Source: Alphaproteobacteria bacterium
GTDB taxonomy: Bacteria > Pseudomonadota > Alphaproteobacteria > UBA828
Length of the DNA: 64,000 nt
NCBI GenBank assembly: GCA_022826665.1
Contig: JAJDUK010000063.1
Coordinates: 124,001-188,000 of the forward strand
Direction: 5' to 3'
Under the pieces are notes generated by a model that did not search any database, was not told the DNA's origin, and was given only the letters and a program-made list of their open reading frames with translations. Positions 25,957 through 34,369 of this stretch are shown here, piece by piece. The position numbers were made by a program, and so were the translations under genes. Numbering within the stretch: the stretch's first letter is position 1; every line of letters starts with the position of its first letter.

Positions 25957-27135
25957 TCAGACCGAATCGAACTCGTTGTCGTGGCGCTCGATGTAGCGGA
26001 CGATCCGCTCGAGCCCCTCGCGCAGGGCCTCGTGCGAATGGGCGAAGCAGAGCCGGAAGTGCTCCTCGTTGCCGGGGCCGAAGGTGTAACCCGGAGCGAT
26101 GCCGACGTCCTCCTCCGCGAGCACGCCCTCCACGAACGCGAGGCTCGACGTGAGCCCCCGCACGCGCGGAAAGGCATAGAACGCGCCCTGCGGCTCCGTG
26201 AGTTCGACGCGCGGGCAGCGCCCCAGCACCTCGGTCACGATCTCCCTTCCTCTCGCGTACTGATCGCGTAGCCGGGCGACCGTCTCCTCGCCCCGCTCCA
26301 GCGCCGTGATCGCGGCCTGCTGCACGAATACGGTCGCCCCGGTGTTGAAACACTCGGAGAGGATCGCCCAGGTCTCGGCGTGCCGGCTCGGCGCGACCAC
26401 CCAGCCGACCCGCCAGCCGGTCATGGCCCAGGCCTTGGAGAACCCGCTCACGACGATGACCGGATCGTCGTCGCGTGCCAGCGTCATGAAGGAGGGCGCG
26501 ACGTCGCAGTCATAGACGTTGCGATGGTAGACCTCGTCGGCGATCAGAAGGATGTTCCGCTCGCGGCAAAGCTCCAGCAGCTCGGCCTGCTGCTCCGCGG
26601 GCATCACCCAGCCGGTCGGGTTGCAGGGGGAGTTGACGAAGAGCGAGCGGGTGCGGGGGCGCAGCGCGGCGCGGATGTCGTCGAGATCGAGCTGCCATCC
26701 GGCCTCCGACCGCCGCTGGCTCACATACGTCACCTCGGCGCCGGTCGCCTGGTAAGTGCTTTCGATGTTGGGCCAGACCGGGCCGACGATGATCGCGTGA
26801 TCGCCGGTGGTCAGCGCCATCTGTGCGGCAATGGTGATGCCGAGCATGGTCGCGCCCGGCACGGTGATTCGGTCAGGGTCGAGGTCGATCCCGTAGAGGG
26901 CGTCGAGGTAGCGCTTCAGCGCGTCGCGCAGCGCCTGCTTGCCGCGGGTGTGGGTGTAGAAGGTGTCGCCCGCGTCGAGTGCCTCCTTGGCCGCCACGCG
27001 AATGAACTCGTCGGTCACGGCATCGCCCTCGCCGAACCAGAGCGCGATCACCTTGGGGTCGCCGATGCGGGTCAGGGCGACGCGGGTAATCCCGTTCTGT
27101 TCCAGGGCGGCGATTTCGGGGCGGAGGAAATCCAT
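25957..27135 (-). CDS. Class I/II pyridoxal-phosphate aminotransferase
   Basis: This protein has 392 residues from ATG 27135 (MDFLRPEIAALEQNGITRVA); ATG 27141 and GTG 27144 are alternatives, and no start has a strong ribosome-binding site. The PLP lysine is K234 in SGFSKAWAMTGWRVGW, and NSPCNPTG is the ligand-binding loop. It is a fold-type I enzyme of uncertain substrate. The upstream 340 bp carry the hairpin array and minus-strand terminator described separately, so it may be controlled by an RNA leader. Confidence 0.87.
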   Translation of the reverse strand: MDFLRPEIAALEQNGITRVALTRIGDPKVIALWFGEGDAVTDEFIRVAAKEALDAGDTFYTHTRGKQALRDALKRYLDALYGIDLDPDRITVPGATMLGITIAAQMALTTGDHAIIVGPVWPNIESTYQATGAEVTYVSQRRSEAGWQLDLDDIRAALRPRTRSLFVNSPCNPTGWVMPAEQQAELLELCRERNILLIADEVYHRNVYDCDVAPSFMTLARDDDPVIVVSGFSKAWAMTGWRVGWVVAPSRHAETWAILSECFNTGATVFVQQAAITALERGEETVARLRDQYARGREIVTEVLGRCPRVELTEPQGAFYAFPRVRGLTSSLAFVEGVLAEEDVGIAPGYTFGPGNEEHFRLCFAHSHEALREGLERIVRYIERHDNEFDSV

Positions 27136-27228
27136 GACCATCACCCATGCTGTGGCGGCCGCACTCTATCGACCCCGGCCCGAACGGAGGACCGGGCTGG
27201 ACCGGGGTGGCCTCATCGCGCGTGCCGC

Positions 27229-27260
27229 ATAAAAGGAAGGCCGGGTCCGAAGACCCGGCC
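27229..27260 (-). terminator. Intrinsic terminator with UUCG loop
   Basis: On the minus strand GGCCGGGTC and GACCCGGCC form a 9-bp perfect stem capped by TTCG (positions 27239-27260). TTCCTTTTAT (27238-27229) follows. This is a strong intrinsic terminator, located about 95 nt upstream of the aminotransferase start. Confidence 0.8.
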
Positions 27261-27358
27261 AGTCTAACAGGGAGGCTTCACGTCTAGGAGACGTGGGATC
27301 CGAGGATCCCCTTCAGGCCTTGCACCTGAAGACGACAAACCGGGGTGGGCACCCCGGC
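27229..27358 (-). ncRNA. Candidate structured small RNA or regulatory leader
   Basis: The minus strand carries, in 5'-3' order, perfect stems at 27340-27357 (CCGGGGT/ACCCCGG), 27311-27331 (CTTCAGG/CCTGAAG), 27295-27310 (GGGATC/GATCCC) and 27279-27295 (CACGTCT/AGACGTG). The UUCG terminator at 27239-27260 comes last. The stems are nearly contiguous. One loop (TCTCCTAGA) and the linker GCCTCCC are C/U-rich, like ribosome-binding-site-pairing loops in some alphaproteobacterial sRNAs. No known RNA family was recognised. It may be a free sRNA or an attenuator for the downstream aminotransferase. The 5' end is not fixed. Confidence 0.45.
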
Positions 27359-27369
27359 TAATCCTCGTC

Positions 27370-27389
27370 GCATGACGCACGCGTCATGC
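27370..27389. promoter_or_regulatory. 20-bp inverted repeat, candidate operator
   Basis: GCATGACGC-AC-GCGTCATGC has two perfect 9-bp arms with a 2-bp spacer. The short spacer suits a dimeric DNA-binding protein better than an RNA hairpin. It lies just upstream of the RNA candidate on the minus strand. The neighbouring LysR-type regulator could bind it, although LysR sites usually have the T-N11-A form. Confidence 0.4.
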
Positions 27390-27445
27390 TGCGGCGCAAT
27401 ATGTAATCGTGCCGAAACAAATGTGCTAGGGCATGGGAAGCAAAC

Positions 27446-27470
27446 CAGCCATGCGTTTAGTTCATGGCTG
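27446..27470 (-). terminator. Hairpin after lysR
   Basis: CAGCCATG (27446-27453) pairs perfectly with CATGGCTG (27463-27470) around a 9-nt loop, 9 bp past the lysR stop. On the minus strand it is followed by GTTTGCTTCCC, a weak T-rich tract. It is a possible terminator for the trxB-lysR transcript. Confidence 0.45.
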
Positions 27471-27478
27471 CGGACGTA

Positions 27479-28369
27479 TCAGGAGCGCCACTTGGCCACC
27501 TCGGAGAGCAGAAAGTCTCGGAAAACCCCGATTCTCTTGGAGTATCGCAACTCCTCGGCGTAGGTGAAGAAGGCTTCGAAGGGCGGGCCCTGACGGTCTG
27601 GCAGCACGCGCTGCAGCCGCTTGCTGCCCCAGGCCACGTAGTCAGGCAACGCGGCGATCCCCAAGCCGCTCTCCACGGCTTCGCGCATGCAATAAATGTT
27701 GTTCGCTTCCAAAACGATGCGGCCGTCGGCCGTCGGATTGCCCGAAATGCCGATCAGCCAGTCCGGGTTGGCGATGGGGGTGAGCGGCCCCTGGCCATAG
27801 ATGATCAGGCGCTGGCGGGCGAGGTCGTCCACCGTCTCGATCGGCCCGAAACGGGCCAGATAGTCCGGCGAGGCGTAGATGTACGAATAGACGGTCATCA
27901 GGTGACGGCGGACGAGATCGGGCTCGGTCGGTTCGATCATGCGGATCGCCACGTCCGCCTCGCGCATGGCGAGGTCCAGCAGGTTGTCCGAGGTCAGCAG
28001 GGTGATCTTGATCTCCGGATAAAGGCTGTTGAAGGCGGGGATCCTAGGCGTCAGCCAGACCGAGGCGAAGGAGACCGTCGTCGTGATCTTCAGTGGGCCC
28101 GAAGGCCGGTCGCGGGCATCGGTGATCTGCGCCTCGGTCATCGCGAGCTTGGCCGAGACCTCGCGGACCGTGCGGTAGAGCGCCTCGCCCTGTTCGGTCA
28201 GCAGCAGGCCGCGCGAGTGGCGGTGGAACAGGACTGCGCCGAGGCTCTTCTCCAAAGCCGCGATCTGGCGGCTCACCGCCGACTGGCTGAGCTCAAGGAT
28301 GTCGCCTGCGCGGGTGAAGCTGCCGTGCTCCGCGACCGTCTGGAATATTCGTAGCCGGTTCCAATCCAT
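27479..28369 (-). CDS. LysR-family transcriptional regulator
   Basis: This is a 296-residue regulator. The N-terminal winged helix-turn-helix is MDWNRLRIFQTVAEHGSFTR with SQSAVSRQIAALE as recognition helix (residues 28-40). The C-terminal effector domain follows from about residue 90. It lies 28 bp downstream of trxB, an arrangement seen in other alphaproteobacteria, so it may be cotranscribed with it. Its target and effector are not evident. Confidence 0.92.
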   Translation of the reverse strand: MDWNRLRIFQTVAEHGSFTRAGDILELSQSAVSRQIAALEKSLGAVLFHRHSRGLLLTEQGEALYRTVREVSAKLAMTEAQITDARDRPSGPLKITTTVSFASVWLTPRIPAFNSLYPEIKITLLTSDNLLDLAMREADVAIRMIEPTEPDLVRRHLMTVYSYIYASPDYLARFGPIETVDDLARQRLIIYGQGPLTPIANPDWLIGISGNPTADGRIVLEANNIYCMREAVESGLGIAALPDYVAWGSKRLQRVLPDRQGPPFEAFFTYAEELRYSKRIGVFRDFLLSEVAKWRS

Positions 28370-28397
28370 GGCAGCGCCCCCGGCGCCGCGTCGGCGC

Positions 28398-29366
28398 TCA
28401 CGCCGCGGCAGCGGCCTCCGGCGTGTCGGCCTCCGCGAGAAACTTCTCGGCCTCCAGCGCGCCCATGCAGCCGGTGCCGGCGGCGGTTACCGCCTGCCGA
28501 AACACCTTGTCCTGCACGTCGCCGGCGGCGAACACGCCCGGCACGTTGGTCTTCGTGCTGTCCGCCATCGTCTGGATGTAGCCCTCGTCGTCCATCGTAA
28601 GCTGGCCGGCGAAGAGTTCGGTGTTGGGTCGGTGCCCGATGGCGATGAACACGCCCGAGAGCGGGATGCGTTGCACTGCATCGGTCTTGACGTGGCGCAC
28701 CGCTATCCCCGTCACCGTCGGCGGCTCGCTCTCGCCCTCGATCTCGTCCAGCACGTGGTCCCACAGGACCTCGATCTTGTCGTTTCGGAACAGGCGGTCC
28801 TGCAGGATCTTTTCGGCCCTGAGCGCGTCGCGACGGTGGACGAGGGTGACCTTGCTCGCGTGATTGGTGAGGTAGAGCGCCTCTTCGACCGCGGTGTTGC
28901 CGCCGCCAATCACCGCGACCTCCTTGCCGCGGAAGAAGAATCCGTCGCATGTCGCACAGGCCGAGACGCCGAAGCCCATGAAGCGCTGCTCGCTTTCCAG
29001 GCCCAGCCACTTCGCCTGCGCGCCCGTGCAGATAATGACGGTGTCGCCGATGTAGACATCGCCGGAATCGCCGGTGCAGACGAAGGGCCGTTGGCTGAGG
29101 TCCACGGTAGTCACCATGTCGTGGACCAGCCGCGTCCCCACTGCCCCAGCCTGGCCCGCCATCTGCTCCATGAGCCACGGTCCCTGGATGATGTCGGCGA
29201 AGCCCGGATAATTCTCGACATCGGTGGTGATGGTGAGTTGACCGCCGGGCTCGAGGCCCTGGACCATGATCGGCTCAAGGTTGGCGCGCGCGGCGTAGAT
29301 CGCCGCAGAGTAGCCGGCAGGGCCGGAGCCGATGATCACGACCTTGCTGCGGTGGGTCGTCGCCAT
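28398..29366 (-). CDS. trxB: Thioredoxin-disulfide reductase
   Basis: This 322-residue FAD enzyme reduces thioredoxin with NADPH. The FAD motif GSGPAGYSAAIYAARA is at residues 13-28, the redox-active pair is Cys137/Cys140 in ACATCDGF, and the NADPH motif GGGNTAVEEA follows near 154-163. CAAGDVQDKVFRQA-type residues (FAAGDVQD) bind the flavin at the C-terminus. The length is standard. It is followed by lysR. Confidence 0.96.
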   Translation of the reverse strand: MATTHRSKVVIIGSGPAGYSAAIYAARANLEPIMVQGLEPGGQLTITTDVENYPGFADIIQGPWLMEQMAGQAGAVGTRLVHDMVTTVDLSQRPFVCTGDSGDVYIGDTVIICTGAQAKWLGLESEQRFMGFGVSACATCDGFFFRGKEVAVIGGGNTAVEEALYLTNHASKVTLVHRRDALRAEKILQDRLFRNDKIEVLWDHVLDEIEGESEPPTVTGIAVRHVKTDAVQRIPLSGVFIAIGHRPNTELFAGQLTMDDEGYIQTMADSTKTNVPGVFAAGDVQDKVFRQAVTAAGTGCMGALEAEKFLAEADTPEAAAAA

Positions 29367-29512
29367 GCGCGTCTCCCGTCAAGGCCGGCGCGGGCGCCGG
29401 CAGCAAGAGTGACAAACATAGGGGCGGCCACGGCGCCCGTTCAAGGGTTGGCCCTGCATGCGGACCGATTCTCGACCCGTCGGCGCCCGAGAGCCGCGCG
29501 CCGGCGCGCCCG

Positions 29513-30439
29513 TCACCCGCTGCGCGCGAAGCTCTCGCGCCGCGTCATCACCGGTACCGCGAGTGCTGCGATGACCAGGCCGAGTGCGCTGAACTCGCTC
29601 CAGCCGAGCGGCTCGCCCAGGATCAGGGCTCCGCTGAAAAGCCCCACCATCGGGATTCCCAGTGTTCCCACGGTAGCAACCCCAGTCGGGAACATCCGCA
29701 CAATCTCATAGTAGATGTAGTAGCAGATGACGAACGGCGCGAAGACGTTGTAAATCACCGAAACCAGCGGCCAGAGCGACGGGAATTGCACCGTGTCGGC
29801 GTCCACCACGGCCGCGGCGACGAAGATCGGCAAGCCGCAGATCAGGCATTGCCAGCCGACCAGCACCCACATGGAGACTTGCCAATCGGTGCGCTTGAGC
29901 GCGACAGTGCCGCAGGCCCAGCCGACGGCGCCCACGAGCACCAGGAGCGGCCCCAGTGGTGCGGCGCTGAGGGTCTGGGCGTCGGTCGCGATCAACACCC
30001 CCAACCCGGCAGAGCCCAGCGCGAGCGCGCTCAGTCGCCGCCAGCCCGGTCGCTCGCCGAGCACGAAATAGCCCACCGGGACGGTCCAGATCGGCATCGT
30101 GTAGGCGATGATCGAGGCACGGCCGGAGGTCGTGTAGACGAGGCCGAATCCGGTCGCGAGGTGCCAGACGGTGATGTTGAAGAACCCGGTGATCAGGAGC
30201 GGCCGCCACTGCCGGCGCGGCACTTTGATCGAGCGGCCGATCGCGCAGTGGAGGGCGATGATGACCAGGCCTGCGAAGAAGAGGCAGGTTCCGCGGAAGG
30301 TGAGAACCGGCAGCTCGTTGAGCGCGAGCTTGAGCATCGGCCAGTTGACGCCCCACAGCAGCGTCAGCGCTGCCAGAAGAACGAAGCCCCGGCGCGGTAG
30401 CGGCTCGGTGCCACCGGGGGAGGTCGCCGCGTCCGTCAT
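29513..30439 (-). CDS. EamA/DMT-family transporter
   Basis: This is a 308-residue inner-membrane protein with about ten hydrophobic helices in two EamA repeats. The first begins at GFVLLAALTLLWGVNWPMLK (residues 19-38), the second around PLLVLVGAVGWACGTVALKR. Members are metabolite or amino acid exporters; the substrate is unknown. It is a single gene, 146 bp upstream of trxB on the same strand. Confidence 0.87.
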   Translation of the reverse strand: MTDAATSPGGTEPLPRRGFVLLAALTLLWGVNWPMLKLALNELPVLTFRGTCLFFAGLVIIALHCAIGRSIKVPRRQWRPLLITGFFNITVWHLATGFGLVYTTSGRASIIAYTMPIWTVPVGYFVLGERPGWRRLSALALGSAGLGVLIATDAQTLSAAPLGPLLVLVGAVGWACGTVALKRTDWQVSMWVLVGWQCLICGLPIFVAAAVVDADTVQFPSLWPLVSVIYNVFAPFVICYYIYYEIVRMFPTGVATVGTLGIPMVGLFSGALILGEPLGWSEFSALGLVIAALAVPVMTRRESFARSG

Positions 30440-30912
30440 CGGCGAGAGCGGTCGCGGGCGCTGCCGAGCGCGCTCAGGAAGCGGCCACTTGAGCCATATC
30501 CCAGGCCAGCCAAAGGCGAACGGGCACGGCCGGCCCGTGATGCTGTTGCATCGGTCACGTCAGCCCCTGTCCTCTTCTCCCGGCTCGAAAGGTCCGGGGA
30601 TGCGCCCGCTGTCCCGTTGCGGCCATCATCCCGTTCCGGTCGGCCGGCCTCAAGGGCGGCGCTTCGACAGGCACGGTCGTGCGTCGCAGAGTAGATACCG
30701 ACAAGCACCCTTCACGTTATCGCTATAACGTATAGCGCAACCGAATAAGCATAGCCGCCCCAACTCTTTTTCTTGTTCATGGCCATTTTGGTGCCTAGAC
30801 TGCCGTCCTGACGCGCGCTTGGCGGGCGGGCGATAATCGCGGACTCCCGTAGCATCTGCGAGTTGTTCGTGGCGGGCGCGTGCAGCAACCATAAGTCAGA
30901 CTGGAGGACGGG
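30440..30912. other. 473-bp intergenic region upstream of aapJ
   Basis: No gene is supported. The inverted repeat CGCTATA-ACG-TATAGCG (30721-30737) is a possible operator. A probable rightward promoter lies at 30773-30801. The stretch 30440-30700 is GC-rich and shows no clear feature. Confidence 0.5.
30773..30801 (+). promoter_or_regulatory. Probable sigma-70 promoter of the aap operon
   Basis: TTGTTC (30773-30778) and TAGACT (30796-30801) are spaced by 17 bp. The start site would be near 30808, about 105 nt before the aapJ ATG. The CGCTATA palindrome lies 36 bp upstream of the -35 box, a typical activator position. Confidence 0.4.
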
Positions 30913-31944
30913 ATGAGCTTCAAGAAGATTGCCGGCGCCGTCGCGGTGGCCGGCGCGCTGGTGGCCGCGGGCGCGGTTCCGGGCCAGGCAGCGACACTCG
31001 ACGACGTGAAGGCCGCAGGCACGCTCAAGTGCGGCATCAACACTGGCCTGCCGGGGTTCGCCTACACCGATGACGCGGGCAATTGGACCGGCTTCGACGT
31101 GGCTTATTGCCGGGCGATGGCTGCCGCCGTTCTGGGCGACGCCAACGCAATTTCCTTCGTCAACCTGACCGGCAAGACCCGCTTCCCGGCGCTGGCATCG
31201 GGCGAGATCGACGTGTTGTCGCGCAACACGACCTGGACCTACTCGCGCGACGTCGACCTCGGCTTCACCTTCGTCGGCGTCAACTATTATGACGGCCAGG
31301 GCTTCATCGGCCGCACGGCTTTGGGTATCAGCAGCGCCACCGAGCTCGACGGCGCCTCGGTCTGCATCCAGACCGGCACGACCACCGAGCTCAACCTCGC
31401 GGACTTCTTCCGCGTCAACGGCATCACTTACGAGCCGGTGCCGATCGAGACCAACGCAGAGGCCCGCGCGGCTTACGAGGCGGAGCGTTGCGACGTCTAC
31501 ACGACGGACGCGTCCGGTCTGGCAGCAACGAAGACCACCTTCGACGACCCCAGTGCACACATGGTGTTCCCGGAGATCGTCTCAAAAGAGCCGCTGGGGC
31601 CGCTGGTGCGCCAGGGCGACGACCAGTGGGCGGACATCGCGCGCTGGACGCTGAACGCGCTGATCACGGCCGAGGAGCTCGGCGTGACCCAGGCGAATGT
31701 CGAGGAGATGGCCGCAGCCGCTGGCGATCATCCTGAGATCAACCGGATGCTCGGCACGGAAGGCTCGCTTGGCGAGATGCTGGGCCTCGATGCGCAGTGG
31801 GCGGTCCGGGCGATCGCGGCGGAAGGCAACTACGCCGAGATCTTCGACCGCTATATCGGCCCCGACAGCCCGCTCGGACTGGGTCGTGGCCTGAATGCGC
31901 TGTACACGGATGGCGGCATCCTCTATTCGCCTCCGTTCCGTTAG
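30913..31944 (+). CDS. aapJ: General L-amino acid ABC transporter binding protein AapJ/BztA
   Basis: This 343-residue periplasmic protein has a signal peptide ending near GQAATLDD (residues 24-31). The mature part, GTLKCGINTGLPGFAYTDDA and DVAYCRAMAAAVLGD, is diagnostic of the AapJ/BztA group. GGAGGACGGG precedes the ATG. It captures a broad range of L-amino acids, with acidic and amide types typical in Rhizobium and Rhodobacter. It is the first gene of the operon and is followed by a strong hairpin. Confidence 0.93.
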   Translation: MSFKKIAGAVAVAGALVAAGAVPGQAATLDDVKAAGTLKCGINTGLPGFAYTDDAGNWTGFDVAYCRAMAAAVLGDANAISFVNLTGKTRFPALASGEIDVLSRNTTWTYSRDVDLGFTFVGVNYYDGQGFIGRTALGISSATELDGASVCIQTGTTTELNLADFFRVNGITYEPVPIETNAEARAAYEAERCDVYTTDASGLAATKTTFDDPSAHMVFPEIVSKEPLGPLVRQGDDQWADIARWTLNALITAEELGVTQANVEEMAAAAGDHPEINRMLGTEGSLGEMLGLDAQWAVRAIAAEGNYAEIFDRYIGPDSPLGLGRGLNALYTDGGILYSPPFR

Positions 31945-31955
31945 AATCAACGATG

Positions 31956-31999
31956 TCACCGTCCCGCCCGCGCGACCGGGCGGGACGGTGATTCTTTCT
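31956..31999 (+). terminator. Strong hairpin between aapJ and aapQ
   Basis: TCACCGTCCCGCCCG (31956-31970) and CGGGCGGGACGGTGA (31977-31991) form a 15-bp perfect stem with a 6-nt loop, followed by TTCTTTCT. It can work as a partial terminator that lets only some transcripts reach the permease genes, or protect the aapJ 3' end. Confidence 0.75.
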
Positions 32000-32060
32000 G
32001 ATCAGTGCTTATTTGAGACAAGAGAGATTGTTCCGTTGACGTGAGGAGGGCGCCGCCACC

Positions 32061-33251
32061 GTGAGCGAGAGACCGGCGCCTCCACGCGGCGGCGGCTTCG
32101 ACATAAGCCGCGCCTGGACCGACGAGCGCGCCCGCGGCGTTATCTTCCAAATTCTGATCGTGCTCGGGGTGGCAGGCCTTGCCGCCTTCATCGTTATCAA
32201 CACGATCACGAACCTTAGAGAAGCCGGTCTCTCCTCCGGCTACGGCTTCCTCTTCGACACCGCCAACTTCGATATCAACCAGCGCCTCCTCGATTACGCG
32301 TCGACCTCGACCTACGGGCAGGCGTTCGTGGTCGGTGCGCTCAACACGATCCTCGTCGCCGTGATGGGCATCATCGCTGCGACGGTCATCGGCTTCGTCA
32401 CGGGCGTCCTCAGATTGTCCAACAACTTCCTGGTGAGCCGCATCGTTGGGGTCTGGGTCGAGTTCACCCGCAACGTCCCGGTCCTGCTGCAGATTATCTT
32501 CTGGTGGCTGATCATGCTGGCGCTGCCCAGGGTGAAGGACAGCATTTCGATCGGCGATGCAGCCTTTCTGAACAATCGCGGCATCTTCCTGCCCTCGCCC
32601 GTCTTCGAGGACGGCTCGGCGATCGTGCTGGCGATGATCCTGATCGGTGTGATCGGGGCGGTCCTGGTCGGGCGCTGGGCCAGGAAACGCCAGGAGGCGA
32701 CGGGCCGCACCTTCCCGGTCGGCTGGGTCGGGCTCGGGCTGATCGTGGGCATCCCCGTGATCGTCTATGTCGCCCTCGGCCAGCCGCTCGATTTCGACAT
32801 CCCGGAGAAGAAGCGCTTCAATTTGAAGGGCGGCTTCAACATTACGCCGGAGCTGATAGCGCTCTGGCTGGCGCTCTCCACCTATACCGGCGCCTTCATC
32901 TCCGAGATCGTGCGCGGCGGCATTCTCTCGGTCTCCAAGGGTCAGACCGAGGCGGCCGGCGCGCTCGGGCTGAGGCGCGGGCTGACCATGCGCAAGATCA
33001 TCCTGCCGCAGGCGCTGCGGGTGATCATCCCGCCGATGACCAGCCAGTACCTCAACCTGACCAAGAACTCCTCGCTCGCCGTCGCCATCGGCTACCAGGA
33101 CATCGTCTCCATCGGCGATACCATCCTCAACCAGAGCGGACAGGCGCTCGAGGTGATCTCGCTCTACATGGCCTTTTATCTGGTGCTGAGCCTGCTCACG
33201 TCCGCATTCATGAATTGGTACAACAAGCGCATCGCCCTGGTGGAACGATGA
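32061..33251 (+). CDS. aapQ: General L-amino acid ABC transporter permease AapQ/BztB
   Basis: This 396-residue inner-membrane permease has a GTG start 10 bp after GAGGAGGG. ARGVIFQILIVLGVAGLAAF is the first helix. EFTRNVPVLLQIIFWW and the EAA loop EAAGALGLRRGLTMRKIILP (near residues 302-321) are typical of polar-amino-acid permeases. It overlaps aapM by 4 bp. Confidence 0.93.
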   Translation: MSERPAPPRGGGFDISRAWTDERARGVIFQILIVLGVAGLAAFIVINTITNLREAGLSSGYGFLFDTANFDINQRLLDYASTSTYGQAFVVGALNTILVAVMGIIAATVIGFVTGVLRLSNNFLVSRIVGVWVEFTRNVPVLLQIIFWWLIMLALPRVKDSISIGDAAFLNNRGIFLPSPVFEDGSAIVLAMILIGVIGAVLVGRWARKRQEATGRTFPVGWVGLGLIVGIPVIVYVALGQPLDFDIPEKKRFNLKGGFNITPELIALWLALSTYTGAFISEIVRGGILSVSKGQTEAAGALGLRRGLTMRKIILPQALRVIIPPMTSQYLNLTKNSSLAVAIGYQDIVSIGDTILNQSGQALEVISLYMAFYLVLSLLTSAFMNWYNKRIALVER

Positions 33252-34360
33252 AGACGCACGCCTTCCACCGCAGCCGGGCGGAGATGCTGCCGGAGCGGCC
33301 GGCGCCCATCACCACCACGGGTGTGATCGGCTGGCTGCGGACCAACCTCTTCTCCAGCTATCTGAGCGCGGCGCTGACGCTCGGCTCGATCGCCGTGCTC
33401 GCGCTGATCGTACCGGGTCTGATCGAGTGGGCCTTCATCGATGCAACGCTTACGGGCGAGATCGGCAAGGACTGTCCCAGCGAGGGTGCGTGCTGGGCTT
33501 GGCTCGACCAGCGCATCACTCAGTTCTTCTACGGCTTCTACCCAGCCGATGCCTACTGGCGGGTGAACATCTGCATCGCCCTGCTGGTACCGGCGCTCGC
33601 CTATATGCTGTTCGACAAGCTGCCGTATTCCCGCTACGGGCGCTGGTTCTCGCTCGCCTATCCGGTAATCGCCGCGATCCTTCTGGTCGGCGGCCTCGGC
33701 CTCGAAGTCGTGCGGACCGATCAGTTCGGCGGCTTCATGCTCAATCTTATCGCCGGACTCGTCGGCATCGTGCTTTCGCTACCCATCGGGATCCTGCTGG
33801 CACTCGGCCGGCGCTCGCGCATGCCGATCGTCCGGATGTTCTCGGTCGGGTTCATCGAGTTCATCCGCGGCGTGCCGCTGATCACGCTGCTCTTCGTCGC
33901 GATCATCCTGCTGCCGCTTTTCTTGCCGCCCCAGGTCACGCTCGACCAGTTGATCCGCGTGATGATCATCATCACGGTGTTCGCCTCCGCCTACATGGCC
34001 GAGGTGATCCGCGGCGGACTGCAGGCGATCCCGCAAGGGCAGTACGAGGCCGGTCAGGCGATGGGGCTCGGCTACTGGCAGTCGATGCGCCTGATCATTC
34101 TGCCACAGGCGCTCAAGATCTCGATCCCGGGAATCGTCAACACCTTCATCGGGCTCTTCAAGGACACCACGCTGGTCATCATCATCGGCCTGTTCGATAT
34201 CCTGGGCCAAGCGCGCCTCCTCCAGACCAATCCGGACTGGCTGGGCAAGGTCGATTACGAGACCTTCCTGCTGGCGGCGCTGTTCTTCTTCGTGATCTGC
34301 TTCAGCATGTCGCGCTACTCGCTCAATCTCGAGAAGCGTCTGGACACCACGAGACGCTAG
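33248..34360 (+). CDS. aapM: General L-amino acid ABC transporter permease AapM/BztC
   Basis: This 370-residue permease has its ATG overlapping the aapQ stop. The first transmembrane helix is near residues 35-60, and a periplasmic loop with CPSEGACWAWLDQRI lies around residues 76-90. The permease core starts near residue 160 (NLIAGLVGIVLSLPIGILLA). The EAA loop reads YEAGQAMGLGYWQSMRLIIL. It pairs with AapQ in the membrane. Confidence 0.93.
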   Translation: MKTHAFHRSRAEMLPERPAPITTTGVIGWLRTNLFSSYLSAALTLGSIAVLALIVPGLIEWAFIDATLTGEIGKDCPSEGACWAWLDQRITQFFYGFYPADAYWRVNICIALLVPALAYMLFDKLPYSRYGRWFSLAYPVIAAILLVGGLGLEVVRTDQFGGFMLNLIAGLVGIVLSLPIGILLALGRRSRMPIVRMFSVGFIEFIRGVPLITLLFVAIILLPLFLPPQVTLDQLIRVMIIITVFASAYMAEVIRGGLQAIPQGQYEAGQAMGLGYWQSMRLIILPQALKISIPGIVNTFIGLFKDTTLVIIIGLFDILGQARLLQTNPDWLGKVDYETFLLAALFFFVICFSMSRYSLNLEKRLDTTRR

Positions 34361-34369
34361 GGAGGCACC

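Larger units (their letters stand above)
27142..27478. other. 337-bp non-coding region between aminotransferase and lysR
   Basis: No credible reading frame was found. It contains, from right to left, a hairpin at 27446-27470, an AT-richer segment at 27390-27445 that could hold a leftward promoter, a palindrome at 27370-27389, and the hairpin array and terminator at 27229-27358. About 95 bp follow before the aminotransferase start. Confidence 0.6.

Noticed and set aside
30436-30708. Small minus-strand frame in the gap before aapJ
   Set aside because: It has no conserved features, no ribosome-binding site, and Arg/Ala/Ser-rich composition; treated as non-coding.
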